Positions 21,990 to 34,201 of a stretch of DNA of 64,000 nt are shown here, in pieces (position 1 is the stretch's first letter; every line of letters begins with the position of its first letter). A program made the position numbers and the translations under genes. The notes beneath the pieces are model-generated. The model made no database searches and was not told the origin of the DNA. It was given only the letters and a program-made list of their open reading frames with translations. Origin of the DNA: Macrotis lagotis (taxonomy: Eukaryota > Chordata > Mammalia > Peramelemorphia > Peramelidae); NCBI RefSeq assembly GCF_037893015.1, contig NC_133665.1, positions 20,063,207 through 20,127,206 on the forward strand, given 5' to 3'.

Positions 21990-22149
21990 TCTTATTTTTT
22001 TTAGGTTTTTTTGCAAGGCAAATGGGGTTAAGTGGCTTGCCCAAGGCCACACAGCTAGGTAATTATTAAGTGTCTGAGACTGGATTTGAACCCAGGTACT
22101 CCTGACTCCAAGGCTGGTGCTTTATCCACTACACCACCTAGCCACCCCC
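21990..22149 (-). repeat. Young CORE-SINE (WSINE1-like)
   Basis: Complete copy with poly-T and aggtttttttgcaaggcaaa on the left, and head complement ccacctagccacccc on the right. Confidence 0.88.
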
Positions 22150-22384
22150 TTGACAATGATTCTTTAAAAATTATTGAGAGTGATATTAGGCTCAGTTTTG
22201 ATGAGCATATATAATTAAATTAGGGGGAATATTTTATTCTCAAATATAACTGTAAAAGTAAAGAAGGAATAATTTAAGAAAAAAAAGAAGCACTGTACAT
22301 AATCAGGTCATTCTTACCTACTTCCCACTCTCAAAATTGTTCCTATTTCTGCTTATTTTATGTTTGCAGGAAATACTGAAAATG

Positions 22385-22597
22385 GTTTGTTGCTCCTTCG
22401 TTTTTTAAGTCATATCCTACTCTTTGTGAGTAGCAAAGATACAGGAGTAATTTGATATTTCTTCCTCCAGCTCATTTTACAGATGAGGAAACTGAGTTAA
22501 GTGACTTGCCCAAGGTTACACAACTAGTAAATGTCTGAGGCTAGATTTGAATTCAAGTCTTCCTGATACCAGGTTCACTGTACCAACTTGTTGCCCT
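22385..22597 (-). repeat. MAR1-like CORE-SINE
   Basis: Reverse long form: cctactctttgtgagtagca, agctcattttacagatgagg, aaactgagttaagtgacttg, then agatttgaattcaagtcttc. Confidence 0.75.
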
Positions 22598-22774
22598 ATT
22601 GAAAACAGTAGAAAAATTTGAATTGGGAGGGATTAGTAAATTAACTAGGAATGACTTTTTGTCATATTTAATGTCAATGTCATAAAAAAGGATATCACAG
22701 GCATGAAATTAAGCAACTATCATAGATTTTCCTCATTCTCATCAGACTAAGGGAAAAATAGCATTGTATTGGCC

Positions 22775-22933
22775 AGGTCCACAGACTCTGGAAGTCTACT
22801 ATTGAGAGAGATTAAGGATATGCCCTACTGGCACCCTTCTCTTCAACTCTAAAGCCATTTACTATAAGAAAAACAAAGATTAACTACATGGGTAATTTTA
22901 TATCCAAAAACAATTTCTTGGAAAGTGGAAAGG
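22775..22933 (+). repeat. Unassigned repeat, copy A (pair with 24424-24578)
   Basis: Shares with copy B, in order, acagactctgg, ccctactggcaccc, ttactataagaaaaa, gggtaattttatat and ttcttggaaag. I do not recognise the family. Confidence 0.55.
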
Positions 22934-23275
22934 GATTAATAGGCTTCTAAACCCTCTTAGTCATACTCATCACTAAATCCAGCAGCAATTTATATTCTCA
23001 GCTTTGATTTCTTTGTAATTTTATAAACTGTTCATAGCACCTTCCAGTGGATAGTTTTAACTCCCTTGGTTTCAGAGACAACGCATCTATCTGGTTCTCC
23101 TATTATTCCCTCTGTTTCTTCACTTACCCTGAAGTCCTTTTTCTGGTCCATTAAAGTACATGCTCTCCAAGAGAGTCTTCTTGGCCCTCTTCCATTCTCT
23201 TCCTTGACAATTACATTTACATTTCCAGCTTTAACAACACTAGTTAATGAAATTGATTCATGTTTTAACAATTAG

Positions 23276-23492
23276 AAATAGATGGATAGAGTGGATAGAG
23301 CTCTGGTCCTGAAGTCAAGAAGATTTGAGTTCATAACTGATCTTAGAGTAGCTGTGCCACCTTGGATAAATTATTTGACCCTGTCTGCTCTGTTCCTCAT
23401 CTGTAAAATGAACTGGAAAAAAATTGCAAATTATGTTAGTACCTTTGCCAGTTTCAGTAAGATGTGACTGAATTGACTGAACAAAAAAATGA
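23276..23492 (+). repeat. MAR1-like CORE-SINE
   Basis: Head gatagagtggatagagctct, core ccttggataaattatttgac and 3' part ttgccagtttcagtaagatg, gaattgactgaacaaaaaa. Confidence 0.72.
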
Positions 23493-24423
23493 CTATGCAT
23501 GTACATTTGGTAGTGTCAGGGTAAATGAAACTTTGTGAATGATAAATTTCAGCAAAGCAAAATTCCACATCCCTTGGTGAATGTCCTTAATCTTTCCTTC
23601 TTCATAGTCTACAGTGCTTAGATTCCAAGGAATTACAGTTCTTATGTGATTCTGAACTCTAAAGATAAATGATTCTATTTTAAAAGTTGCAATAGAGTAT
23701 GCTCCCAATGGAAAACAAGTAACTAGTATAACTTTTCTTTGATATTCCTACTGGAAAATGTTACAGCAAATGTGGAATGGAAAGTTTAGAATAGTCAGAA
23801 AGTGTGAAGGAGGAGCATAATTGCCTGAAACAATTGAGAAACAATAGCAAACCATGGCCTGGCATCTCATGCATTCAAGCTGGATTGTTTTTTTAACTTT
23901 CTATATATTCCTTTTCATTCACTAGATCAAAGGTCTCCCCTCAGTTGCTTAGAACTGCCTAATTTTGCATGGCTTTTAGAAACAGAATAATTCCTTAATT
24001 AAAATGTCACATTTTAAACAGAAGGAAACTATTTTTTTAAATGGCAGCAGTGCTCTCCATAAATCAGTTTATTAGTCAGTGTAGCTCCCTAACTTTACCC
24101 CATCCATTCTTCCCTTTCTCTCTGCACACCCTCCCCTTCTTTTTGGTCCCCCACTGCTGTCAGTGTTCTGGGATTACTCTAAAAGAGAAAATTAAAAGAG
24201 TAAAGAAAGCCAATAAGCCACTCAAGAAATTGCTGAGGCTCTAGGAGGGACACTCAGTAGGGGGCAAGATAATGGGATTGTACATTGAATGGTAAGTAAG
24301 CAATTCCAGATTTTGTTGTCAGAAATAGTGCTCCTTGGAAGTGAACTGGTGTCATATCTGCTTATGTTCAGGATCTAAAACCTGCAACCAACATCACAGG
24401 GAAAAGACATCACTGGTTCTAGT

Positions 24424-24578
24424 GGGTACAGGGACTCTGGTGACCTAACACTGAGAAGGCTTAAGGGCAGTCCCTGCTGGCATCCCCCCCCAATTATGGA
24501 GTTTTTTACTGTAAGAAAAATAGAGAAGCTATGTAGGTAATTTTATATCTGAAAACAACTTCTTGGAAAGCAGAAAAG
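24424..24578 (+). repeat. Unassigned repeat, copy B (pair with 22775-22933)
   Basis: Same phrase order as copy A, in direct orientation about 1.65 kb away: acagggactctgg, ccctgctggcatcc, ttactgtaagaaaaa, gtaggtaattttatat, ttcttggaaag. Confidence 0.55.
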
Positions 24579-24759
24579 CATAGCCCAAGCTGGGCAGAAT
24601 CCACCAGAGGCCTCCTCAAGGTGGCCTTGTTTTCTTTTTTTCAGGAATGCTAGAAATTCATCTCCAAATATACTTCCACCCCCATTATATTTATTGTTAG
24701 ATACATCTGGTCTAATTCACTTGATATTGTACTGTTTAAATTTTTCTTCATAGATTAGC

Positions 24760-24987
24760 CCTAGGATAATAATAATAATAATATTTTAAGGTTTGTGAAG
24801 CACTTTATGCATGTTATGTTTTTTGATTCTCATTAAAAGCATCTTTATTATCCTTATTTTACAGATGATAAACTGAAACTGAAAGGTTAAGCTATTGCTG
24901 AGTTGTATTAGATAGTGATTGTTTGAGGCAGGATTCCAACTAAATCTTCCTAAATTCTACACAATCCACTCTGCCATATAGCTGCTA
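24760..24987 (-). repeat. MIR-like SINE
   Basis: Reverse MIR: aaggtttgtgaagcactttat, tattttacagatgataaact, then a head-like ccactctgccatatagctg. Confidence 0.6.
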
Positions 24988-24999
24988 AGTATACAAATA

Positions 25000-26090
25000 T
25001 TGTTAATAGTGTTATCACTCATTCTGTTGGTGAGGTCTATGAACTAGAGAAGTCCAAATGATCTTTGCCTCAGTAATTACTTTGTGTTGAGCATATGCAA
25101 AGAAGTCTTAGAATTGTTTCTTTTGGGGGAGATCCTGAAAGAGTTGAGCAAAAACTAGGAATCAGTAGAGCTAAAAGGTATCTGGATTCTTGGCAGGAAG
25201 AATGAAAATTTTTGCATGCATATAGTCCCCTTCTCTGAATCCTAGGAGAAGATGGAGTCACAGATCTCAGAATTCTGGATAGAGAAATGGGAGATTTACT
25301 GGATGGTGTTGAGTTCCTGGAGAGTTTGGTACTCAGCTTTTCAGAGAGATAATGGGGAATTATTGGGCAGCACCACCCTCTTACAGAGAAGAGGTTTATA
25401 TGCACGATGCTTGAATTAGAGAAGCAACAAAGGACTGACATATTAGAAGAATAAAAACCTAGGTTTTATCCTTGGTGATTACTTTGTATTAATTGAACAG
25501 TGCATTCCTAATGAAAACGGTTGCTATTCTAGCAATATCAAATTTGTTTTCTTTCTGGGGGAAGCCCTTAGGGTAGTACCATAAATAAGGAGGCCTGAAT
25601 AGATTCCTGAAGAATATCAGAAGATTACTCTGTATCAATTCCTATTTATATTTTTAAGGAAATCCAAAATCCAAACTAAAGTATTTTTCTATTAGTCTGT
25701 AGTACTAAATAGATGCCTAGGAGGGAGATAGGACTTGGAGAGAGAGAAGAGAATTATTATTTTGAGCTATAGTAAATCTTTTGCCTTTTTATATTTAGTT
25801 TGTGGATTGAAGAGAAGTCTGCCCTATACATTATATGCATTGTTACACTGAATGCTTGCTGAGACCCTACTTATTCATAGAGATCTAGACATAAACTGTA
25901 ACTAGGGTAATTCTGAATAGGGATAAATGAGTCACAGATATATTTGGGGGTCTGCCCCCAAGATTGAATGTGGTTCTTTTAATAACCTTAATTTGGTGTT
26001 TTCTCTATCATTTCTGCTCTATTCCTTCCTCCATCCCCCATTAGGACTCTCAATATCTGTGATTTAGGTCTTGATGAATAACATGATAGA
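25000..26090. other. No recognised feature
   Basis: No named repeat or exon seen. The 123-codon minus frame (25070-25441) is Ser- and Ile-rich and shows no motif I recognise; probably chance. Confidence 0.35.
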
Positions 26091-26097
26091 GGTGAAA

Positions 26098-26275
26098 GAA
26101 CATAAGATTTGAACTAGAGGACTTGGATTTAAATCCCAACTATCCCATGCGATTTAGAACAAGTCACTTTATTATTCAGCCTGTTTTCTAATCCATGAAA
26201 TGAGAGAGCATTGGACTGGATGATCTCTAAGATCCCTTCTAGCCTCTTAGTGCTATGATCTTATAAAAGGGATGA
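26098..26275 (+). repeat. MIR3-like SINE
   Basis: Phrases ttggatttaaatcccaacta, acaagtcactttattattca, then ggactggatgatctctaaga and tcccttctagcctcttag in MIR order. Confidence 0.6.
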
Positions 26276-26699
26276 AAAAGACTCTGAAAAGTGAGAATTA
26301 AGGAGCAAAAAGTTCTGGGAATTTCATAGTCTAAAGTGTCCTGAAAGTTCTAGGATGGATTTCCCTAGGACTGCCTTCTTTCCTCTGATCCTACCCAATT
26401 CTCTCAAAGTCCAGAATATAAGGGATATGTGCTCTTGGGAATGCAGAGTTAGGCAGGGTTAGGTTGGAGATGACCTGTACTTATTACCCTTCCTGTGTGG
26501 CCATGGCACAGCAGGATGAAGGACAAAGGGCCAATTGTCCTTCTCAGCTGGTGGGACCCTGTAATTTTGCTTCTTTCAATGCAGTTTCTTCCTCACTTCC
26601 TTCCCATCAACCCATTTAAGAATAAAAATTGTCAGATACTACTTTCACAATTTTCCAGACTTCTTTACTTGTAATAATAACAAAAATAAGCTTGACATA

Positions 26700-27118
26700 A
26701 TCATTTATATAGTGCCTTAAAGAATAGGGGGGTGGCTAGGTGGTGCAGGGAATAGAGCACCAGCCCTGGAGTCTCAAGTACCTGATTTCAAATCCGGCCT
26801 TAGACACTTAATAGTTACCTAGCTGTGTGGCCTTGGGCAAGCCACTTAACTCCATTTGCCATGCAAAAAAAAAAAAACCTAAAAAAAGATTTGTAAAGTT
26901 AACAAAGCGTTTTACAAATATGATCTCATTTGATTCTTTTAACAACTTTGAGAGGTTGGTTCTATTTTTATCCCAATTTTACAAATGGGGAAACTGAGGC
27001 TGGGTGAGGTTTAGTGATTTATTGAGAGACTAATATAGCTAGGAAGACCCTGAGGAAGGATTTGAATACAAGCTGGTCTTGTACAACACTTCATTCACTA
27101 CCATACCATGTAGCTTCT
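26700..27118 (-). repeat. MIR-like SINE interrupted by a young SINE
   Basis: Reverse MIR phrases flank the young SINE: tagtgccttaaagaa on the left, then gttttacaaatatgatctca, ggggaaactgaggctgggtg and cattcactaccatacc on the right. Confidence 0.6.
26727..26887 (+). repeat. Young CORE-SINE (WSINE1-like) in MIR
   Basis: ggtggctaggtggtgcaggg, gatttcaaatccggcctt, and an A13 run followed by cctaaaaaaa. Confidence 0.9.
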
Positions 27119-27424
27119 GAAAGATCAAAAACATATGCCTCAATACTAAAAGACCAAGTCAGTCCTCTTATAACTCAAAATCTGTTCTGTCAAGCTTGAA
27201 CTCAACACAAATTTCACCCAGGACTGTACAGGATCCAGTTTGTATTTGCTTGTCAATTCTGGTTATTAAATTTTCAATGCGAGCATTTACATCTCAGAAA
27301 TCAGCAAGTGCTACAAATCTGGGCTTGATTTATTGTCTAGACTTATGAAAGTAATGGAGAAAATGTTAATAATAGAGATAAAACTTAAAAGTTTTTCATG
27401 ATTATATTCCTCTTCCCTTCCTGA

Positions 27425-27970
27425 ACCATGTCAAGAATTGATTTCTTTTAAAAATTTATTTTCAATTCATGGAACAAATTGAGCATTTCTACAACACAGT
27501 ACAATAAAAAAGATGATTGTGCATGAAATTGCAAATTGATGTTCAACATATAAAATTAAATAAAATTATTCTGCACATATTTCTATTTATCTGTGTACAG
27601 ATAGTATCTTTCTTCTTACATCTCTTTATTTATTTTTATTATTTATTTATTTATTTATTTTAGGTTTTTGCAAGGCAAATTGGGGTTAAGTGGCTTGCCC
27701 AAGGCCACACAGCAAGGTAATTATTAAGTGTCTGAGACCAGATTTGAACCCAAGTACTCCTGACTCCAAGGCCGATGCTCTATCCACTACGCCACTACGC
27801 CACCCCCATCCCTTTATTTTTAATTTGTGTATTTATAACACTGAAAACAACTTAGTTATTCAAAGTTCTTCTTAAAACAATATTGTTGTCACTGTATACA
27901 ATATTCTCTTGGTTCTGCTCACTTCACTCTTAAACATGTATCATGCACACTCCTCATTCAACCCTGATCA
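27425..27970 (-). mobile_element. L1 3' end fragment split by a SINE
   Basis: Reverse L1 3'UTR wording on both sides of the SINE: tcatggaacaaattgagca and tattgttgtcactgtataca, ttctcttggttctgctcact. Confidence 0.6.
27645..27807 (-). repeat. Young CORE-SINE (WSINE1-like), rearranged head
   Basis: Body intact. The tRNA-head complement has a short tandem duplication (cactacgccactacgcc) in place of the usual ctagc. It is preceded by a (TATT)n tract, 27629-27660. Confidence 0.87.
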
Positions 27971-28059
27971 CTGAAAGTGCTGAAGGAACATCCAATCATA
28001 GATTTAGAGTTGGAAAGAACAGGACATTCCTAACCCATGTCTCTGTAATTTCCTGACCT

Positions 28060-28560
28060 ATGTCTCTAATCCCTCACCTAGAATGTTCCTCCACTTGCCT
28101 TCCTAGTTTACTTTGCTTCCTTCAAAACTCAACTGAAGGGGCAGCTAGGTGGCACAGTGGATAGAGCACTGGCCCTGGTGTCAGGAGTACCTGAGTTCAA
28201 ATGTGGCCTCAGTCACTTAATAATTACCTAGCTGTGTGGCCTTGGGCAAGGCACTTAACCCCATTACCTTGCAAAAACCTAAAAAAACAAAAACTCAACT
28301 AAAATTCTATTTTTGCAGGAGGACTGTCCAAGTCATCCCCAACTTCTAGTGCTTTCCCTCTGATAGTTTCTCTCATTAACATTGTATATTTCTATTTATT
28401 TATATATATATATATTAAATTATTTATATGTTGCCTCCCCCAATAGAACACGAGCTCTTTGAGAGCTGAGTTTATATTCTTACCTTTCTTTTTATCCTCA
28501 ATACTTAGACCATCACCTGGTATGTGATTAATAATTGTATTTTGATTGATCCTCTTACAG
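28060..28560 (+). repeat. L2 LINE 3' end, interrupted by a SINE
   Basis: Characteristic L2 3' order: ttccttcaaaactcaact, aaccc-type spacing, then cccccaatagaacacgagct, ctttgagagctgag, and tggtatgtgattaataattg. Confidence 0.7.
28138..28288 (+). repeat. Young CORE-SINE (WSINE1-like) with TSD, in L2
   Basis: Complete copy flanked by aaaactcaact (28124-28134 and 28290-28300). Confidence 0.92.
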
Positions 28561-29517
28561 ATAAGAACCTAAGTCCCATAGAAGTCTTGAATAAACTTAG
28601 GCAGAGGATAGAAATTAGTGCTTTAATATTTCAAAACATTATAATCTCATAGAGTCCTTGTTTCTCCTCCCTTCTTCCCTTTCTGCCCTTTGGGTTCTCT
28701 AAGTGTGGATAACTGGTTCTGTAAGTGATCAAACAGGTAAGACAAATTTATGCCCATGGATCTTGAGTCACCCTGTCAGTAGACACTCTTATACTCTTAT
28801 CTAGGAAACAAATGCTAGGGACCTCTCCCAGTTCTGGAGTGCCCTTCCTTTGACTTGAGCCACTGGGGCTACCATAAAGTCTTGTCAACTTTATTCTTCA
28901 CTCCTAGATTCATATTCAGCTTTTGTCACTTCCTGCCTTGGTCTCTTGGTGACTTATTTAATCTGTTCTACTATGTACCTATCTCACTTAATTTTTTTAT
29001 TCCTAGAGAATCAGACTATTGACTAGGGATTGTGATCCTAAATAAAAAACTATGTTTCAACATTTTAGGAAATGCTTCTGGGAATGTGGCCTTTTCATTT
29101 TTGTTTTATTTTTTCATTTACATTATTGTGGTCTCATACATATTGTTTTTCCTGGTGCCATTTATTTTACTCTGAGTTAATTCATACAAGCCTTGCTACA
29201 TTTCTCTGAATTCCTCATATTGTTGTTTCTTTTGGCACAGTAGTTTTCCTTTACATTGATGTACCAGAGTTTGGTAGCAATTTTCCAATGAAAGGACTTT
29301 TACATTATTTCTAGTTCTTTGCTACATAAAAAATTTCCATGTATATTTTGGAGTACTTTCTCTGGGAAATTTTGAAAACTTTCTCTCTTTGATTTCCTTG
29401 GTTATATGTCTAGCAGTGAAATCTCAAAAATATGAACATTTTAATCACTTCACCTTGTTTCAAATTATTTCTAAAATAGACAAATTTGCAATTCTAATAG
29501 TGGTTTATTAGTATAAT

Positions 29518-29672
29518 TTTTTTTAGATTTTATTTTGCAAGGCAATTGGGGTTAAGTGGCTTGCCCAAGGCCACACAGCTGGGTAATTATTAAGTGTCTG
29601 AGGCTGGATTTGAATCCAGGTACTCCTGACTCCAGGGCTGGTGCTTTATCCACTACGCCACCTAACCACCCC
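29518..29672 (-). repeat. Young CORE-SINE (WSINE1-like)
   Basis: Complete; poly-T with gattttattttgcaaggcaa on the left and ccacctaaccacccc on the right. Confidence 0.9.
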
Positions 29673-31948
29673 TAACCCCTACTTTTTTCACTTCAGCTGA
29701 AGCAAAATATATTTTGCTCCAACCTTTTTTCTTTACTCTCTCTATATCTCTCTGCTTCAAATGAGTTTCTTCTAAGCAGCATATTGTAGGATTGTGGTTT
29801 TCAATCCACTCTGCTATCCTTAAGTTTTAAGGGTGAGTTCATCCCATTCACATGCAAAGTTATAATTACTAGCTCTTTATTGCCCTCCATGCTATCTTCC
29901 TTCTGTTTGTATTTTCCCCCTTTTTTCCCCTTTATCCATATTCCCCAGTGTTTTTTTCTGAATACCGCCACCTTCAGTGTGTTTGCCCTCTTAAATTGAC
30001 CCCTCCCCTTTTTTCCCTTTCCCTCTTTCCCTTCTTCCCTTCCTTCTGTTAGTTCCCCTTTTTCTCCCCCTCCCCATCCCCCCCTCCCTTTTCCCCTTTT
30101 AATGCTTGAAAGGTAAGATAAGTTTCTTAACTTGATTAAGTGTGTCTAAGTCAACTTAAAGCCAAGTCTGATGAGATGAAGATTCAGGTGGTTCTTACTT
30201 CCTCCCTTCCTCCCCTCAATTACAATAGGTCTTTTGTACCTCTTTATGTAATGAGATTTACTCCATTCAGTCTTCCTCCAACCTCCCTTCTCCTTACTGC
30301 CCCTCTTTTTAAGGAGGTAGTGTTTTTAAATCATTCTATCTGAGTCCAGAAAAGGTATGAGTGTCCATCACTTCTGGCTATGTATATTCCCTCTAATAAA
30401 GTTACATTTCTCAAGAGTTATGAGATTCTTTCTCCCAAGTGGGTATATAGCCAGTTTCATCTTATTGTATATCAGTTTTTGTTTTTTTTACCTTTTCATG
30501 TGTCTCTTGAGCCTCCTGTTTGATGTCCAAATTTTCTATTTAGCTCTAGTCTTTTCATTATGAAATCTTGGAAGTCTCCTATTTCATTATATGTTCATCT
30601 TTTTCCTTGGAAGAGAAGGCTCAGCTTTGCTGGGTAGTAGGTTCTTGGCTGCATTCCAAGCTCCTTTGCTCTTTGGAATATCTCATTCCAGTCCCTTTGA
30701 TCCCTTAATGTTTCTGCAGCCAAGTCCTGCGTAATTCTTACTGTGGCTCCTTGGTATTTAAATTTTTTCTTTCTGGCTGCTTGTAGGATTTTTTTCTTTT
30801 ATCTGATAGTCCCGGAATTTGGCCACAACATTCCTTGGTGTTTTCATTTCAGGATCTCTTTCTGGAGGGGATCAATGTATTCTTTCAATAACTATTTTGA
30901 CTTCTATTTCCATGATATCAAGGGCAATTTTCTTTCATTAAATCCTGTAATATTAAGTCTAGGTTTTTTTTTCTCTTCAATGTTCTCAGGAAGGCCAATA
31001 ATTCTCAGATTCTCCCTTCTTGATCAATTCTTGAGGTCAGTGGTTTTGCTGATGAGGTATTTTACATTTTTTTCTATTTTTTTTGATCTTTTGGTTTTAA
31101 CACAATCTTGTCATCTCATGAAGTCATGAGTTTCCGACAATTCCATTTTTTTTTCTTAGAGGAGATTTTTCTTCCTTTATTTTTTACACCTTCTTTTTCC
31201 AGTTGGTCCATTCTATTTTTGAAGGACTTGAATCATTTCATTTTTGCATTTGCCCAATTGAAGATCTGAAAGAGTTATTCTCATTTTTTATTTGTCCAAT
31301 TGTTTTTTCCAAGGATTTGTTTTCTTGTTGCAAGATGTTAATTTTTCTTGCAATGTGTTAATTTTCTCTTAAGTTTCTTTTCCCAGTTTTTCCAATTGGT
31401 TTTTAAACTCCTTCCTGATTTCTTCAAGGAAATCTTTCTGGACTGGAGACCAAGTCATATTTTCCTCAGCAGTGCTAGATCTGTCTGGGTTAGGATCTGT
31501 CTCTTCTAACTATTTCTCCATGGGTCCCCCTTTCTCTGGCCTGTTTTCATCTTGTGTTGGGGGCAGGGCTGGCTCTCAGAGGTTTGCTTTTGAGGATCCT
31601 AGAGGCTTTGTTTACTTGGCTTAGTAATTCCAAGGGATGGCCAGAAGGGGGTGCTGGTTGCTTCCTCTGCAGTGAGATCCTCAGCAGCAGGGTCTGAGTT
31701 GACCTTGAAAACTGGGCTGAGCCCTGGGGGAGGGAATTAATCTCTTTCTGTAGAGTGAGCTCTGCACCGGACACTCACCAAAGTCCCCAGGTCTGGGGAT
31801 GACCCTCTAGCCACCCCCCAGCTGCCATCCACAGCTCTGATCTCCTCTCCCAGTTCACCCATAGTCCCCAGAGACAGACCCTCTTGGTAGGTGATCTTCT
31901 CCTAGCTTCTCTTTCTATTAAGAGGTTTCTCTCATGCTATTTCTGAGA

Positions 31949-31950
<2 letters not shown>

Positions 31951-31989
<39 letters not shown>
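31951..31989. repeat. (AG)n microsatellite
   Basis: About 19 AG units, lying in the leader of the half-LINE. Confidence 0.97.
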
Positions 31990-31991
<2 letters not shown>

Positions 31992-32039
31992 TATCACAGT
32001 GTCTGTCTTATCTCCGCCATCTTGGCCGGAAGTTCCACA

Positions 32040-32110
32040 GTGTTGTTATTAATGTGTAAAATGTTCTCTTGGTTCTACTCCCTTCACTCAGTAGCAATAT
32101 TTTTAGAGGT
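32040..32110 (-). mobile_element. L1 3' fragment
   Basis: tgttgttattaatgtgtaaa, then ctcttggttctactcccttc: the L1 3' wording also seen at 27880 and 41480. Short. Confidence 0.5.
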
Positions 32111-32596
32111 CTTTCTATCCTTGAACCCAAAGTAAAGGGATTTAATTATTGAGTTCTTATTCAACATATTCTCTGATTTTCTTTGCTTTTTTTCCTGTTT
32201 GTTTCTTTCTCTCTGATTCCGTCTATCTCCCTCTTCCCCCCATTTCTTTTGTCTCTCCCTCTCTCTTCTGTCCATTCTCTTTTCTCTCCATCTTTCCCTT
32301 AATATTTAATCAACTCTCAATATGCAGGTGTACTATATTTTCAATTTTTACCTCTAGAGAAATAGAACTTATTTTCTTTGCACTCAGTACTTTAAAAAAA
32401 AATTAAGTGAAATTCAAGGAGAACTGTTGGTTTGGTTTGCTGCATGTGAACAAAGAACAATGAGAAAAATAGCAGAAATGCTCCTGATTTTGATTCTTCT
32501 CTCCAGGGTTGAGTCTGGACACACTCATGGCAGTGCCTTTTTTTCCTCTCAGCTGAATTGCATGCTTATTTGGTGTCCTAATCTTTCCCTGATCTG

Positions 32597-32818
32597 ATGC
32601 AGTGGATAGGGGCCTTGAGTCAGAAAGACTCCTTTTTTTCTGAGTTCAAATTTGAGCTTAGATACATACTACCTGTGTGATCCTAGGCAAGCCACTTATC
32701 CCTGTTTGATTCAGTTTCTTCATTTGTAAAATGACCTGGAGAAGGATATGGCAAAGCTCTCCAGTACCAGGTCAAGAAAACCCCAAATGGGGTCATAAAG
32801 AGTATGAACGACACCATT
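32597..32818 (+). repeat. MAR1-like long CORE-SINE
   Basis: Core cctgtgtgatcctaggcaag, then cctggagaaggatatggcaa and tcaagaaaaccccaaatggg. Confidence 0.8.
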
Positions 32819-33284
32819 CTTTCCCTGAGTTGGCTGTCATGTAACTATTTACTGACTGAAAATTAAGGTGTCAGCAGATAAAAGCTTAAATTGGACAAAT
32901 GGAGTTGATTTGACAGGTTTGTGGTATAGAAGGGATATTCTGATAGGGAGCTAACTTCAAGTCCCCAAAGAAATAGAGCTATAATGTTATAGGAACAGAT
33001 GGTAAGTTGATATTTGAGCTTGGAAATCTTTAAATTTTTCTTCACCTAAAGCTAACTCTGCCTATTTATGAATCTGAGCATTTGTATAAGCTCTATCATT
33101 AAATCATCCTTTATATGTTGAGGTATTGAAAAGGGACCAGTAAATACCCTTGTCCTCTTCTCTTATTTTGACTTCTTCCAGTCTGGTGGTGTTTCACTAA
33201 GAGACAAACAAATTGCAAGAGGAAAGGCTTCAGGCTAATAATTTTAGAGAATGAAATTTCCAAACCTTTAGGGTTACCACTTAA

Positions 33285-33490
33285 ATATTAAGTGTACCAC
33301 TATAAAACTGGGAATACCCTTTGATCCAGCAATACCACTGCTAAGTCTATATCCCAAAGACATTCAAAAAAGGGAAATAGATCTATTTGTACAAAAATAT
33401 TTATGGTAATTCTTTATTTGGTAACTAGGAATTGGAAATTGAAGACATGCCCATCAATTAGGGAATGGCTGAAGAAGTTGCGGTACCACC
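33285..33490 (+). mobile_element. L1 ORF2 tail fragment, plus strand
   Basis: Translates as pieces of the L1 ORF2 C-terminus: GIPFDPAIPLL-type wording (gaataccctttgatccagca) and then NWKLKTCPSIREWLKKL. It is one of only two plus-strand L1 pieces seen. Sequence after about 33490 no longer matches. Confidence 0.7.
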
Positions 33491-34038
33491 AGAACTGTGA
33501 GGGAGACAACTTCACTCTCTCACAACAAATGTCAAGGGTTCAGTTTTATCTCAGAAGAGACCAGCATAGGATGAAGACTCTATGGCCTTACTCTCCTGAA
33601 ACTAGCTTGTAATCTATCACCTTTACTTAAAATGAAAGAACAAAAGAAGAGGAAAAGAATGGAGGCTTGTATACATTGGTCACCTGTTGCTCTCAGGTTG
33701 GAAGAGCCCAAGATTTTGCCTTTTCATAGCTTTGTCTTTCATCAGAATGCTGTCACAATATTGAGGTAGTCAAAATGAGAAGAGATGAGGCCAACTAGAG
33801 CCTTTTGAATGCTAGTTCCATAGGGTCAGTAGAGTGGAACCAATTACAGAGTGTAAATGCTTGCTCCAGATTTCTCCAAGGCAATTCCATCAAATGCCAC
33901 CCTGACTCTTAACAGTTCCTCACTGAGCTTGGATATCCTTGCATTGTGTGTGCTCATAAGGACTAGGTTCAATAGCTAGTTTCCTGGTACACTACCCCTG
34001 AATTTAAATAATAAATAAATTATTTCTTTATATTTAAA

Positions 34039-34077
34039 CATATATATATTTATATATATATATATATATATATATTT
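34039..34077. repeat. (TA)n microsatellite
   Basis: TA-rich tract with one run of at least 12 units. Confidence 0.9.
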
Positions 34078-34201
34078 TACATATCATTCTCCTCTTCCCT
34101 TCCCTCCCCTCATTATTTTTTCTTTGTGACAACTGCTTTACTAAGTAGCAGTAAGTGATTATCTTAAAAGTGTGTTATGAACATTTAATGAAGCATGAAC
34201 C

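Larger units (their letters stand above)
29085..32035 (-). mobile_element. Half-LINE (L1/HAL1-like) with decayed ORF1 and little ORF2
   Basis: Read on minus: 5' end with CCAAGATGGCGG (complement at 32014-32028), a leader with an AG microsatellite, a decayed ORF1 (about 30600-31470; phrases parallel to the 10.6-11.5 kb copy, such as ttggctgcattccaagctcc), then a C/T-rich stretch (about 29940-30250). Next comes a 250-bp piece resembling the ORF2 endonuclease region (tctctctgcttcaaatgagt, ccattcacatgcaaagttat). It finishes with L1 3' sequence at 29085-29517. A young SINE (29518-29672) sits between the last two. Most of ORF2 is absent. It may be a HAL1 subfamily or an L1 with a large internal deletion. 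Confidence 0.7.

Noticed and set aside
25070..25441. 123-codon minus frame
   Set aside because: No recognisable domain, signal or homologous phrase; probably chance in a plain region.
25030..25580. Possible tandem pair around attactttgtgtt and attactttgtatt
   Set aside because: Similarity stops after about 15 bases and the longer alignment is not convincing.
30743..31129. 128-codon Phe-rich plus frame
   Set aside because: It is antisense to the decayed ORF1 of the half-LINE.
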